64,000 nucleotides of DNA from Ilex aquifolium (Eukaryota > Streptophyta > Magnoliopsida > Aquifoliales > Aquifoliaceae): the NCBI GenBank assembly GCA_951799425.1, contig OX637405.1, positions 19,999,089 through 20,063,088 of the forward strand, given 5' to 3'. Both the position numbers and the translations under genes were made by a program. Under the pieces are notes generated by a model that was not told the DNA's origin, did not search any database, and saw only the letters and a list, made by a program, of their open reading frames with translations. The number at the start of each line of letters is the position of its first letter. Position 1 is the first letter of the stretch. Positions 41,964 through 53,972 of the stretch are shown one piece after another.

Positions 41964-43869
41964 TGATTAGTACTTAAAATTAGCATTTACTATGCCTTTT
42001 TAAGACTAATTGTACTTTGATGGAGTTTAAGTGATGTCATTTCAGGTCTTTAAGTGAACAAGGACTCAAAGAACAATAAGTATGACACTTGAGTGTAACA
42101 CCAACACATTAGGGAACAAAATTGGAGAAGCTTGGAGCACACCAAGAACGTTCGAACGTCAACTCACGTTCGAACGTCCACTTGAACTGTGAGCAGACCT
42201 GATTACTGAGAGAAGGCGTGTTACAGCCAAGAAGGAAGACCCTGAGGCTCTAAGGCACTTGAGTATCACGTTCGAATGCCAACTCACGTTCGAACGTCTA
42301 CTCGAGTTGATTGAGGACCAGACTACTGCATAGAGTGTGGAAATGAACTTCACAGAAGACCACAGGCCACTTGAGTAAGAAGGTCAGACCACATCTGGCG
42401 TACGAACGCCCATACAGCAAAGGCAGAAGAAACGTTCGAACGCCAGACAACTTTCGAACGCCCATAAAGCAAAAACAGAGACAACGTTCGAACGCCAACT
42501 CAAGTTCGAACGATCTCCACAGACTGGCTGCAGAGTAGTTGGTTTTTCACTTGGACTTGGGCGGCATACACTATTCCTTCACCCCCTCTTGTCACCTCCT
42601 CCTTGCCTATAAATACTCCCATTGTTGGAGAGCTTAGGGAGACCAAGTAGAGAGGTTGATGGAGGCTTAGACTCCCACTCATATTGTAGAATTAGCTTAC
42701 ATTTCCTTGTATAAAGTAGTTGTTCTAGAGATTAGTTTGGCTTTAGTCCAACATCTCTTAGCTTGTTATAGAATTAGTTTTATGTTTATGCTTTCATCTA
42801 CATGCATAGAGGGAGATAGATCACCTTTGGTTGTGGATCACCCTCCAAAAGTGACTACCTTTCTTCTACTTTTAATTTGTGTTCCATTCACTTCCATTGC
42901 TTGAGCTTCTTTCTTCCCTTAGAGGAGTGAAACTCTTCCACTTTTCTTGAGTTTCGCCAAAGCCGTGAAGGGTGGAACGTGATTCACTCATTCTTTTTCG
43001 AAGATCGGCTCCCTGTTTAGTGTGATTTGCTTTGTGATCCCTCTACTTGGAGGAATGAGCATCACTCACTTTTCTAGCTTGACCAAAGCCATGAAGAGTG
43101 AGTAGTTTCTCATTCACTCTTTAGTAAGAGGAGAAGGACATGTATAAATTATCTGGACATTAGATTTGTGCAATTTCGATTATGCTTAATGTTTTATACT
43201 CCCCATGCTTATTGAATGATTGATTGTATCTAGCAAAGCTAAGGTACTTTGTATAACCAGGAGTTCTTTCTATAACATAGATAACTCTTGTATAGAAAGA
43301 CTCATTGGTTCAAGGCAAGTACCCCGGCTAGATCTTCCTGACTACCCTTCAATCTTCACCATTAAATGGAAATGGAAATGGAACATTGATGTCATGATTG
43401 GATGTCTTGTAGAAACACTTGCTTGTTTGTAGACGGGTTAAGTCTCGGCATAAACAATTCTTGTAAACTTCTAGAAAGACATCGGAATCATGTTCTTAAT
43501 TCTCCTAACCCTCCTTTACCTTTCGATTAACCTACTGTTGACACGGGGGTTAATTGAGTTGTTAAGCACAAGTGTAATAAACCGGATAATTAACTACATG
43601 TCCCGATCCTTGAACTAAAGAGTGACTCTTTTACATTAGAGATTATCTCATATTTGGTTTAGAAAATTCTCTTGGAAAGAATCTTATATTCTGTCCAGGA
43701 AATCTCACATCTCACACAACTTCAAAGGGTAACAATCAATAGGTCTCCATCACTGCTTACCCCAAAACACCAAAAAAGAGTTCCCTGTGGATTTGACTCC
43801 GGACTCAAACCAGATTATTACTACAGCTTGACCGCCTGCACTTGGGTGTACACATTTCGGATCAAGTCA
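41964..43869 (+). repeat. Element A 3' LTR
   Basis: 1,906 bp, TGATTAGTACTT...GGATCAAGTCA. Palindrome array 42146-42512 (2-2-1-2-2), TATAAATA at 42608-42615. It ends at the ATGCC duplication. Confidence 0.95.
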
Positions 43870-43874
43870 ATGCC

Positions 43875-44841
43875 CCAGTAGTCAAAAATTTCAATCACCA
43901 TAATGGGGTTTAAGGGCATCATGTTTCTTTTAGAAATGCTTCCCAACCTTTGACATCTATCGTAAGTTAAACAAAAGGCATTGACATCTTTGAAAAGTGT
44001 GGGCCAGTAAAATCCACACTGTAATATTTTTGCAGCGGTATTCCTTGATGAAAAATGGCCACCGCATGCTTTAGAATGATAAAATGTTATTACCTGGTTG
44101 CTTTCATGAGCGGGGATGCAACGCCTTATGATTTGATCCTTACAGTACTTGAATACGTAGGGATCCTCCCAAAAGAAGTTACGAACCTCCCTCAGAAATT
44201 TCTTTTTGTCCATCATGGTAAAGGACGGGGAGAATGTGCCAGTAGCAAGGAAGTTAGCAATATTAGCGTACCATGGTGTCTTATCAATCATGAACAGTTG
44301 TTCATCGGGGAATTTCTCATTGATTGACATTCCATCTTCACGAAATTCATATGTTAATCTGGACAGATGATCTGCCACCACATTCTCGACACCTTTCTTG
44401 TCTTTGATGACAAGATCAAACTCTTGGAGCAAGAGTATCCATCTCAAGAGCCTTGGCTTGGCGTCTTTCTTTGTGAGCAAGAATTTTAGGGCTGTATGGT
44501 CAGTGAATACAGTAACAGATGAACCAACATGATAAAAACGGAATTTTTTCAGAGCAAAAAATTACAGCAAACAATTCTTTTTCAGTTGTTGAATAATTCA
44601 TTTGAGCATCATTCAAAGTTTTGCATGCATAGTAAATCACATGTGGTTTCTTATCCTTTCTTTGTCCCAACATAGCACCTAAAACATAATCACTTGCATC
44701 ACACATTAGTTCAAAGGGTAGAGTCCAGTCAGGGGGTTGCATTATTGAAGCAGAAATTAACATACCCTTAAGCTTTTCAAAAGCTTTCTGACATGCTTCA
44801 TTCCACAAAAAGATTACGTCATGACTCAGAAGATGACACAT
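43875..44841 (-). pseudogene. Element B RNase H and integrase N-terminal part
   Basis: Minus-strand RNase H ([29 protein letters not shown], then a frameshift near 44560) continues as [20 protein letters not shown] and VVADHLSRL. The integrase zinc region is [19 protein letters not shown] with [12 protein letters not shown] cysteines (one read as Tyr: LTYDRCQ). It stops at FDYWGI, the point where element A entered. Confidence 0.88.
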
Positions 44842-45447
44842 GGGTTTGGCTATGGTACTAAAATCTTTGATGAATCTTCTGTAAATACCTGCATGTCCTA
44901 AGAATGATCAAACATCCTTTACAGTCTTAAGGGCGGGCAAATTTCCAATCATATCTATTTTTGTTTTGTCAACTTTCATGCCCTCAAACGACACAATGTG
45001 ACCAAGAAAAATGCCTTGTGTTACCATGAAATGGCATTTTTCCCAATTGAATACTAGATTGACTTCCTTACATCTTATTAGCACTTTCTCTAGATTGGTC
45101 AGACACAAATCAAAGGAATCACCATATACAGAGAAATCATCCATAAATACTTCCAAAAAATTTTCAACCATGTCACTGAACAAACTTAGCATGCATCTTT
45201 GGAATGTTGCAGGAGCGTTACAAAGTCCAAATGACATCCTTTTGAATGCAAATGTGCCAAAGGGGCATGTGAAAGTTGTTTTCTCCTGATCATCTAGTGC
45301 TATTTCAATTTGATTGTACCCAGAATATCCATCTAGGAAACAGTAGAATGCATGGCCTGTAATTCTTTCTAGGACTTGGTCAAGAAATGGAAGAGGAAAA
45401 TGATCTTTTCTAGTGACCAAATTGAGTTTTCGATAGTCAATACACAT
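44842..45447 (-). pseudogene. Element B reverse transcriptase
   Basis: [47 protein letters not shown] and FMDDFSVYG are intact. The frame is bounded by a stop in the GWRMCID position (TGA for Trp, 45448-45450) and a stop after TVKDV (44908). Confidence 0.9.
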
Positions 45448-45450
45448 TCG

Positions 45451-46497
45451 TCATCCTATGACAACTTGAGTTGGTACTAGTTCATTTGCATCATTTTTTA
45501 CTACTGTGACCCCAGACTTTTTGGGCACAACTTGGGTTGGACTAACCCACTTGCTATCAGAGATGGAGAAGATTATCCATGCATCTAAGAGCTTGAGTAC
45601 CTCCGTTCTCACAACTTCCTTCATGTGAGGGTTCAGTCTTCGCTGCATTTGACAAGAGAGTTTTGAATCCTCTTCAAGGTATATAGCATGATTGCAGATT
45701 AATGGGCTTATACCTTTCAGGTCAGCGATGGTCCACCCAATGGTGCTTTTATGGCTTTTAAGAACTTCAATCAGTTTAGACTCTTGCAAGTCTGTGAGCT
45801 TAGATGAAATTACCACTGGGTATGACTCGTCCTCTCCTAAGAATGCATATTTGAGGTCAGATGGGAGAGGTTTCAATTCAGGCTTTGGTGGCTTGATGCT
45901 TGATGAGAGTGGCTTTATGCCACTTGATGAAAGTTCCTCGAATTTGGGTGCCCATGTCTCAACAGTATGAGTAGGGCAACTTTGTGGATTTGGGCCACCA
46001 TCTGTTGTTTCAGATGAGATAAACTCTAGCAGAGAAGATTCAGTAGGGTTCTCACAGAATGTGTCATTCAGATGTTCCTGTATCAAAGATTCAATGGAGT
46101 TTATTTCTCCTTCTTCCTTGTCTTCTTCTGGGTGCTTAATAATATTGAAAATGTTCAGTTCGAGAGTCATATTCCCAAAAGTTAATTTCATGACTCCATT
46201 CCTGCAATTGATTAGTGCATTGGAAGTTGCTAGGAAAGGTCGACCAAGAATGATGGGAATTTGGTTCTCCGAATGTATTGCTGGCTGAGTATCCAGAACA
46301 ATGAAGTCAACAGGGAAGACAAAGTTGTCCACTTGGACAAGTACATCTTCAACAATGCCTCTAGGGATTTTGACAAATCTGTCGACCAACTGGAGTGTGA
46401 CACAAGTGGGTTTGAGTTCATCCAAAACCAACTGCTGGTAGATAGAGTAGGGTAGTAAATTAACACTGGCTCCAAGGTTTAACAGTGCTTGTTCAAT
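45451..46497 (-). pseudogene. Element B protease and linker to RT
   Basis: An open frame of 326 codons covering [16 protein letters not shown], the [14 protein letters not shown] part of the protease fold, an acidic linker and the start of RT ([15 protein letters not shown]). The catalytic LNLGASVNLLP segment lies just upstream near 46470 and has Asn where Asp is expected, which would inactivate it. Confidence 0.8.
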
Positions 46498-48165
46498 TCA
46501 GAAGTTTCCAATGACACACGACACAGTCGGACACCCTGGGTCTTTGTATTTTGGAAGGGTTTTGTGTTGAAGAAGGGCACTGACTTGTTCTGTTAGGAAA
46601 TCTCTTTTTTGGACAGTTTGGCTTCTCTTGACTGTGCACAAGTCTTTTAGAAACTTGGCATAAGACGGGACTTGTTTGATTGCATCCAGAAGTGGGATGT
46701 TGATGTTTACTTGCTTAAAAAGCTTGTAAATTTCAGGCTGATTTTTCAACTTTTGTTTGGTTTTGAGTCTATGAGAAAAAGGAGCAAGAATGGAACACGA
46801 AGCCTCTCTTTCCTCAAAAGGTTCTGGCTCTTGTTCAATCATAGGCTCGGGTTCTTCTTCAAGTTCAGTCTCAATTGGTTCAGGTTCAAATGATGAGTTG
46901 AATGGGATTGACTCAGGTTTTGGCTTTGGAATGAGCATGTCTCTGATGGTCTTGTCAATCACCTTGCCACTTCTTAGTGTAGTGATAACCTGGGCTTGGT
47001 CTTGTGGGTTTCCTGTGGTTGAAGGGTTCCCCACATGGAATTGGCCTTGTGGTTGCTTTGGTTGGGCAGGGAACTTGCCCTTCTCATGTGTGGCCATGGA
47101 TTTGGTCAACTTTTGGATGTGGCTTTTAAGATCCTCGAAAGATTGAGTGGTCTGGGTTTTGAAATCAGTGAAAGCCTGTGTAGAATTATTGTTATAGTCC
47201 ATTTGGCTTTGCATGAATTGATTCAGTGTGTCCTCAAGGCTCATTTTTTGTGGTGATTGGTATGGTTGATATGCGGGAGGTCCCTGAGGTGGTGGGTATG
47301 AACCTTGTTGTTGGTTCATGGGCGTCGGTTGTGTGTTCCTCCAACTGAAGTTCAGGTGGTTCCGCCACCCTGGATTGTATGTTTCAGAGTATGGGTTTGA
47401 GTAAGACTTGTTGAAGTTGGAAACTGCATTTGTTTGTTCCAACAAAACCTCCTTGAAAGCTAGGATGGTAGGGCACTCCCCAGTAGGGTGTCCTTTTAGC
47501 GCACAGATTCCACACACTTGTTCTGTGGAAGAGCTATCATCAACTTGATGGACCTTCTTCATCTCTAAAGCTTCAAGCTTTCGAAACAAAGTAGACATTT
47601 TTGCTCTCAGGTCATCATCATCTCTCAAGACATACTTACCTCCTTGGGAATTAGATGGTCTGGCTTCTACAGTGGTAGGCGTTCGTGCGGTGTAGAGGAA
47701 AAAATTTCTAAAAAATTCATTTTGCAATGCCTGCCAGTTAGGTATTGAAAGAGCTTTTAAAGAATTTAGCCATTGTTTAGTTTTATCCCTTAAAGAGAAA
47801 GGAAAAAGTTTCATCTTGGCTAGTTCAAAATTGTCTTGAAATATTTCACACACTTCCTCAAAATCTTTTATATGTAGATATGGATTTTCTGCATCCAATC
47901 CATGAAACACGGGTAATAACTGCACTGTCCCTGGCTTTACAGTAAAGATGGGCACATTTTCAGGGAATACAAAACAAGATGGGACACTATTTCTTGTGGG
48001 ATTTAAGTAATCCCGCAAAGTTCGAATGTTAGGCACTTCCCCCTCTCTTATAGGGACTTCTCCGTTTATCTCATTATTTGTCATATTACTCTCACAAGAG
48101 TCTGCTACTGATCTAGGTGAATTCGGTTCAGGCTGATTCACAGACTCACAAGATTCTGCCGGCAA
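46498..48165 (-). pseudogene. Element B gag, 555 codons, with internal deletion
   Basis: The open frame includes SCESVNQPEPNSPRS, the first half of the gag domain, the CCHC knuckle CGICALKGHPTGEC, the Pro/Gln-rich linker and the acidic tail. About 100 codons of the gag domain (from FFLYTAR to TPTTVEA) are missing in frame compared with A and C. The proper ATG region is shifted by a 5-base deletion, so no in-frame ATG precedes the frame at its usual place. A TGA in NFRIEQ closes it. Confidence 0.85.
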
Positions 48166-48292
48166 ATTTTGATAGTGCCCTTAGACATAAAATTAAGGAA
48201 AATAACACAAAACAAAGTTATTCACAGTAAACCAAAGAATATACAAAAAATAAAGGCCTTTTTACCTTTTACCTTAAAACACCTTTTATGGT

Positions 48293-48310
48293 TCCCCGGC
48301 AACGGCACCA
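48293..48310 (-). other. Primer-binding site of element B, tRNA-Asp
   Basis: Minus strand TGGTGCCGTTGCCGGGGA, one change from the tRNA-Asp complement seen in A. Confidence 0.88.
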
Positions 48311-48316
48311 AAAACT

Positions 48317-50262
48317 TGACTTGATCCAAAATGTGTAAACCCAAGTGCAGGTGGTCAAGCTGTAGTAATAATCCGGTTTGAGTCCGGAGTCGAATCCACA
48401 GGGAACTCTTGTTGGTGTTTTGAGATAAGCAGTGGTGGAGACCTATTAATTGTAACCCTTGATATTTGAAGTTGTGTGAGGTGTGAGATTTCCTGGACAA
48501 AATATAAGATTCTTTCCAAGAGAATTTTCTAAACAAAATATGAGATAAGCTCTAATGAAAAAGAGTCACTCTTTAGTTTAAGGATCTGGACATGTAGTCA
48601 ATTATCCGATTTGTTATACTTGTGCTTGATAACTCAATTAATCCCCGTGTCAACAGCAGGTTAATCGGAAGATAAATGTGGATTATGAGAATTAAGAACA
48701 TGATTCTGATGTCTTTCTAGAAGTTTACAAGAATTGTCTGTGCCGAGACTTAACCCGTCTACAAACAAGCAAGTGTTTCTACAAGACATCCAATCATGAC
48801 ATTAATGTTCCATTTCCATTCTTTAATTGAAGCACAATAATGGTGAAGATTGAAGGGTAGTCATGAAGATCTAGCCGGGGTACTTGCCTTAAACCAACGA
48901 GTTTTTCTATGCAAGAGTTATCTATGTCATAGAAAGAACTCCTGGTTATACAAAGTACCTTAACTTTGCTAGATGCAATCAATCATTCAATAAGAATGAG
49001 GAATATAAAGCATTAAGCATAATCGAAATTGCACAAATATAATTTCCGGATAATTTATACATGCCCTTCTTCTCTTACTAAATAGTGAATGAGAAACTAC
49101 TCACTCTTCATGGCTTTGGTAAAGCTAGAAAAGTGAGTGATGCTCATTCCTCCAAGTAGAGGGTTCACAAAACAAAGCACAATAAACAAGGAGCCGATCT
49201 TCGACAAAGAATGAGTGAATCACGTTCCACCATTCACGGCTTTGGCGAAGCTCTAGAAAAGTGGAAAAGTTTCACTCCTCTAAGGGAAGAAAGAAGCTCA
49301 AGCAATGGAAGTGAATGGAACACAAATTAAAAGTAGAAGAAAGATAGTCACTTTTGGAGGGCGATCCACAACTAAAGGTAAGCTATCTCCTTCTATGCAT
49401 GTAATTGAAAGCATAAGCATAAAAGTAATCTTACAACAAGCTAAGAGATGTTGGACTAATGCCAAACCAATCTCTTAGAACAACTACTTCTTCATACAAG
49501 GAAATATAAGATTACTCCACAATAATATGAGTGGGAGTCTAAGCCTCCATCAAGCTCTCTACTAAGTCTCCCCCAAACTCTCCAATAATGGGAGTATTTA
49601 TAGGCAAGGAGGAGGAGACAAGAGGGGGTAAAGGAATAGTGTATGCCGCCCAAGTCCAAAGTGAAAAGCCAACTACTCTGCTGTCAATCTGTGGAGAACG
49701 TTCGAACGTGAGTTGGCGTTCGAATGTTCTTTCTGTTTTTACTTTATGGGCGTTCGAACGTTGTCTGGCGTTCGAACGTTTCTTCTATCCTTGCTTTATG
49801 GGCGTTCGAACGCCAGATGTGGTCTGACCTTCTCACTCAAGTGGCCAATGGTCTTCTGTGGAAACCTATTTCCACACTCTATGCACATCTTGGCGCTTTG
49901 CACACATCATTCTGGTCCTCAATCAATTCAAGTGGACGTTCGAACGTGAGTTGGCGTTCGAACGTGGTACTCAAGTACCTCAGGGTCTTTCTTTCTTGGC
50001 TGCAACACGCCATGTCTCAGCAATCTGGTCTTCTCATAAATCAAGTGGACGTTCGAACGTGAGTTGGCATTCGAACGTTCTTGCTTTGCTTCAAGCTTCT
50101 CTAATTTTGTTCCCTAATGTGCTGATGTTACACTCAAGTGTGATACTTGTTGTTCTTGAGTCCTTGTTCATTTTAGGACCTGAAATGTCATCACTTAAAC
50201 TCCATCAAAGTATAATTAGTCTAAAAAAGGCATGGTAAAATGCTAATTTTAAGTACTAATCA
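48317..50262 (-). repeat. Element B 5' LTR
   Basis: 1,946 bp; on the minus strand TGATTAGTACTT...GGATCAAGTCA. Palindrome array 49697-50082 (nine sites, 2-2-1-2-2), TATAAATA at 49602-49595. With 41964-43869 it forms a 1.9-kb inverted repeat with a 4.4-kb loop. Confidence 0.94.
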
Positions 50263-51166
50263 GTGGTCTCCAAAGTATGTGTTCTATCTCATTTTGATTC
50301 CTAACATTACAATTATATCACATTAGTTTCTGATATATTTAATTTGTATTTTTGTGATTCCCACGTATGACATCATCTAATATTTAAATGATTTCTACTC
50401 ATGTGCTTCCCACATGCTCTCAAATGAAGAGCACATTGGACAAATCACTACTTGACAAAAAAAAGTGTAGTTCCCGGAGAAAAATATTCCTGCCAAGGCC
50501 AGCTGTCTTGGATTTATATTGTTCTCTTTTATCATATTTAGATCACGAGTTACGAGAAGGGGGCATTATTCCCTCCTGGTAGTACAAGATGGATAGATGG
50601 ATGTATAAATGGCCTATACTTGTATTGTACCCTTCTTGTAACTCATTATCTGTAACTGAAATGAGGGAATAACATAATCCCAAGGCAGTAGGCAATTGAC
50701 CTTGGGCGTGAATGTTTTTCTCCAGTAACAACACGTTGTTTAGGGTTAAATAGGCACTCATTTGTCCAATTTGCCCTTCATTTGGGGCTCGTGGATAATA
50801 TATAGGTAGAAATCACTAAAAATCTAGGGCAATGTCATGCTTGAGGACCAGTTATAAACAAATTGAATACCTCAAAAACTAATGTGATACCATTGGAATG
50901 TTAAGGACCAAAATGAGATGGAACATGTATTTAGGGACCACTGTCGCAATTTTTAGGTCAAGTAAACAATAATTTGTCCAATATGCCTTTTATTTGGGAG
51001 CACATAGGTAATACATGAGTAAAAACCATTAAAAATCTTAATACTGTTATGCTTGGGGACGAGTGAAAAATAAATTGAATACATCAAGAACTAATGTGAT
51101 ACAATTGTAACGTTGGAGACCAAAATGAGACGGATCGCATACTTTGGGGACTACCATCACAATTAA
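50263..51166. mobile_element. Foldback element, right piece (rest of left arm, centre, right arm)
   Basis: 50263-50580 pairs with the reverse complement of 50600-50960, and 50960-51166 repeats the outer unit once more. Together with 23579-23798 the arms are symmetric: two tandem units of about 200 bp plus an inner 130-bp part on each side. The centre is near 50595. Ends are TTAATTG...CAATTAA. No ORF or transposase; a clear target duplication was not found. Confidence 0.65.
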
Positions 51167-52181
51167 TTCTATTTGATACAATTCTTTCTTTTACAATACG
51201 ACAACGAATCCTAACACTATTACCAATTGTCGAGTATCCTAACATTAACTCAACTTCTTTACTATCGTTTCGCGTTCTTAACGACTTTGTATAACTCGTG
51301 AATAAAATTTTTAAGTTAGACTCTATTATTTCTCAACTAAAATGTTTTCCTTGTTTCCTCATACACTAAAAATCTATCGAGTCTATATAACAGCAACAAC
51401 AAGAAAATCCTTTTATTTTAAAATGAATAATTTCATTACCTAGGAAATATCCAGTTAGGTTTTATCAAGTTAATAATTTAAAAAATTTCTACCTGAAACA
51501 ATCAATCCAAACAACATTTTTTTTTTGTTTTCTGAGTTATTGTCCAAAAAATTTTTACTATTTTATGTTCCGTAAAACTATTTTTGGAATCATATAACCA
51601 AACAAGTCATGCAACACAAAAAATACCAAAATACACTTTTCTAAAACTCTTTTCAAAAACTATCTTTGGATACTATTTTTTGAGATGCAATCTAAACACG
51701 CCTTTATATTTTATTTGTTGTTGCGGGAGGGGGAACCCGATATGAATCTTCCCTTACGATTATACACGTGGAGACCAAGAAACTTAATCTAGATAGGGGG
51801 TGAATATGTTTTTAAATTTTAGCTCAAATTCAATTATTAATTAAAACCTATATCTACCACAGTTACCTCTTCTCATAAGTATGTAACAATGAATGTGATA
51901 ACCCCTTTAATCACCACAATCCTTCACATACATGAAGATTGATTGAATTAATTATTCAATTAATTCACTCGTAATCAATCTCACATCAATCCAACAAACC
52001 CACAAACCCAATTGTGCAACTATGTATGATATGAAATCTAACAATCAAAATATCAAACACACAGTGCGCGCGTGTGCTAACAAATACAAGTGTGTATAAT
52101 AATCAATAAAGAGACACAAGCAATTTGTTGATGTGAAAAGCCCTCATCGAGAAAAACCGCGGGGAACCACTTGAGGTTCAC
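51167..52181. other. Non-coding spacer with degenerate repeat-like sequence
   Basis: AT-rich. The part at 51500-51715 has the TTTGGAT/ATCCAAA-type words found in small TIR elements, but only one end (AATCTAAACACGCC) is convincing. 51720-52170 resembles plant LTR or repeat sequence (GATAGGGGGTGAATATG) without a diagnosable structure. Confidence 0.4.
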
Positions 52182-53972
52182 TGATGAGCACAAAATATTG
52201 CATATTTGATGGCCTCATTACATGCATTTTAACTCAACTTTGTAATTAATTACTTAGAGTTAGCCAAAGTTGTGAATAATGTTGAAATCTTATGGTTGCA
52301 GGTAATTATAGCTTAAATGATGGATTTTAGAACCTTGCAACTAAGTGTGGATGTGTGGTGAAGGCATGGACACATTACTTGAGGATTTGGAGGCTTAAAA
52401 GTGAAAGAAATCAAGGAGGTATCGGTGTTTGGTAGCATAGGCACCAGCACCCGCACCATTTGGTGGCAATACCTCGGTTTTCATCCATTTTTGACATGAT
52501 CTACTTTGAATATAAAAAAGTACAAAACATGAAAGTTGTATATCTGGATGTCTTCTGTATTGTGTCAAAATTTCAGCTCAATCGGACGGTTGGATCAAAA
52601 GTTATGATAATTCTACGAAAACTGGTCCGTAGCATAAGCGTACAGGTATGCCATACCGGTACGATTTACCTACTGGAGTTCGATGTACCGGTACGCCGTA
52701 CCGGTACGCTCTTTTGAAATAGCCCAAAATGCTCAGAACTCCTGCAAGTCTTTTCCAACTTCATGGGGGGCCCACCTACACTTCTCCCACACCTACCCTG
52801 ACATATTCTACACATAACCATGCCATCCTTACACAAAAGTCTATACTTTGGAGACATTGTCATTAATGGGGATGGGAGAGAAGGGGGATGCCATGGTGGG
52901 TTGCAGGCTAGCCTGTCCAAGGTCATCAACTCACCTCCCATTGATGGGAGGGCCTGAACACACCTAGGGGGACCCTCCATAGACGAAAATGCAGAGTTCT
53001 TCTCCATATATTCAGATTTTCAACAAGCATTTGAGGGTGGCTACCTAAACTTAGGAGTAGTTCAATGAAGAAGATGATGAATAGTGTAATAGAAGCTTAT
53101 GTTTTTGCATTTTCTTCACTCATTTCATGGCAGTAAGTTGTAGTTCTCTTATAATCTTTATTTCTTGCATTGTAATCTCCTTTATTTCAAGTATATTTCA
53201 AGTTTAGTTACATGTTCTTCAATCCACCATTGTTGCTTCCAATTTTTCTTCATTTCTTGCTTTAAAATGGGTATTATATTTCTTTCTTTATAGTTCAAGT
53301 TTTCTTACTTTAAGTTAAGTTCCATGTTTTATTTCTTCATTACGTCTCTTTACATTATGCATTTCTTTCTTGCTTTCATGAGTAGCTAGATTTTAAGTTG
53401 GTTAATCCAAGGGAGATTTCCTATTGGGTGTGCCATTTCAACTCATTCTCTTTCCTCCTCTCAGAGTACGATGGTTCGGTTTGACTGGGTTGAAAGTGGG
53501 TGCGGTTGTGAGTCTTTGATATCTCGTAGGCCTGGTCACGGGTTATGCTTGGATCCTCACCTCCATCTCGTCCCTAACTTTCCATGAATCAATCATTCAT
53601 CTAAGCTCTATTCGAGGAAGGCTTCGAGTTGATTTGCGATTCCTATTGGAAGGACCTCTTTGGATTAGCCAACACTTGTTTTCCATTGCATTTTCATTCA
53701 CAAACTTCACTCACAAAACTCAAACTTTTCCATTTTGACTAAATCACCTTCACACACTTGAACTTTCCTTCCCTGAGGAGACAACCTTGGAATACTTTTC
53801 CAAGTAAAACACGACACTCAAAAGACTCCTTGCGCTTGGGGAGCACTTTTGTTCACCACACACACATTTCGCACATTCCATTTTGTACATTTCATTCCAT
53901 TTTCATTACCACCATTCCGTTGCCCTATTTCCCACATCATTCCGAAGGAGAGTGACACTTCCTTCACACATA
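52182..53972 (+). repeat. Probable LTR of another gypsy family, truncated by element C
   Basis: It starts TGATGAGCACAA. Composition and the paragraph-like order of motifs (AAAATTTCAGCTCAATCGGA at 52566, CGAGGAAGGCTTCGAGTTGA near 53610, CCCTGAGGAGACAACCTTGG near 53770) are those of plant gypsy LTRs. A cluster of GTACCGGTAC palindromes lies at 52640-52712. No second LTR or internal coding sequence is visible in the window, and element C begins at 53973, so it may be a solo LTR hit by C. Confidence 0.4.

Larger units (their letters stand above)
29575..43869 (+). mobile_element. Athila-type Ty3/gypsy element A, full length, inserted in B
   Basis: 14,295 bp with both LTRs (29575-31491 and 41964-43869) and a perfect 5-bp target duplication ATGCC (29570-29574, 43870-43874), which lies in the integrase gene of element B. 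Order: LTR, tRNA-Asp primer site, gag, protease, RT, RNase H, integrase, internal TATA, membrane microprotein, Cys/His protein, palindrome array and TATA, third ORF, 1.9-kb 3' region, polypurine tract, LTR. RT before integrase places it in Ty3/gypsy. The primer type and the third ORF fit the Athila lineage. gag-pol has at least eight stops or frameshifts. LTRs differ by several percent by eye, so the insertion is not recent. Confidence 0.95.
23799..50262 (-). mobile_element. Athila-type Ty3/gypsy element B (minus strand), split by element A
   Basis: B runs right to left: 5' LTR 50262-48317, tRNA-Asp primer site, gag, protease, RT, RNase H and integrase start (48292-43870), then element A (29575-43869), then the rest of integrase and the 3' accessory region (29574-23821). 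Its 3' LTR is reduced to a stub of about 22 bp. Without A, B is about 12.2 kb. The target duplication ATGGT/GTGGT (one change) fits insertion into the foldback element. gag has an in-frame deletion and pol has several stops, so B is defective. Confidence 0.9.

Noticed and set aside
51480-51716. A complete small TIR element
   Set aside because: Only the right end resembles a terminus; no matching left inverted end and no target duplication could be found.
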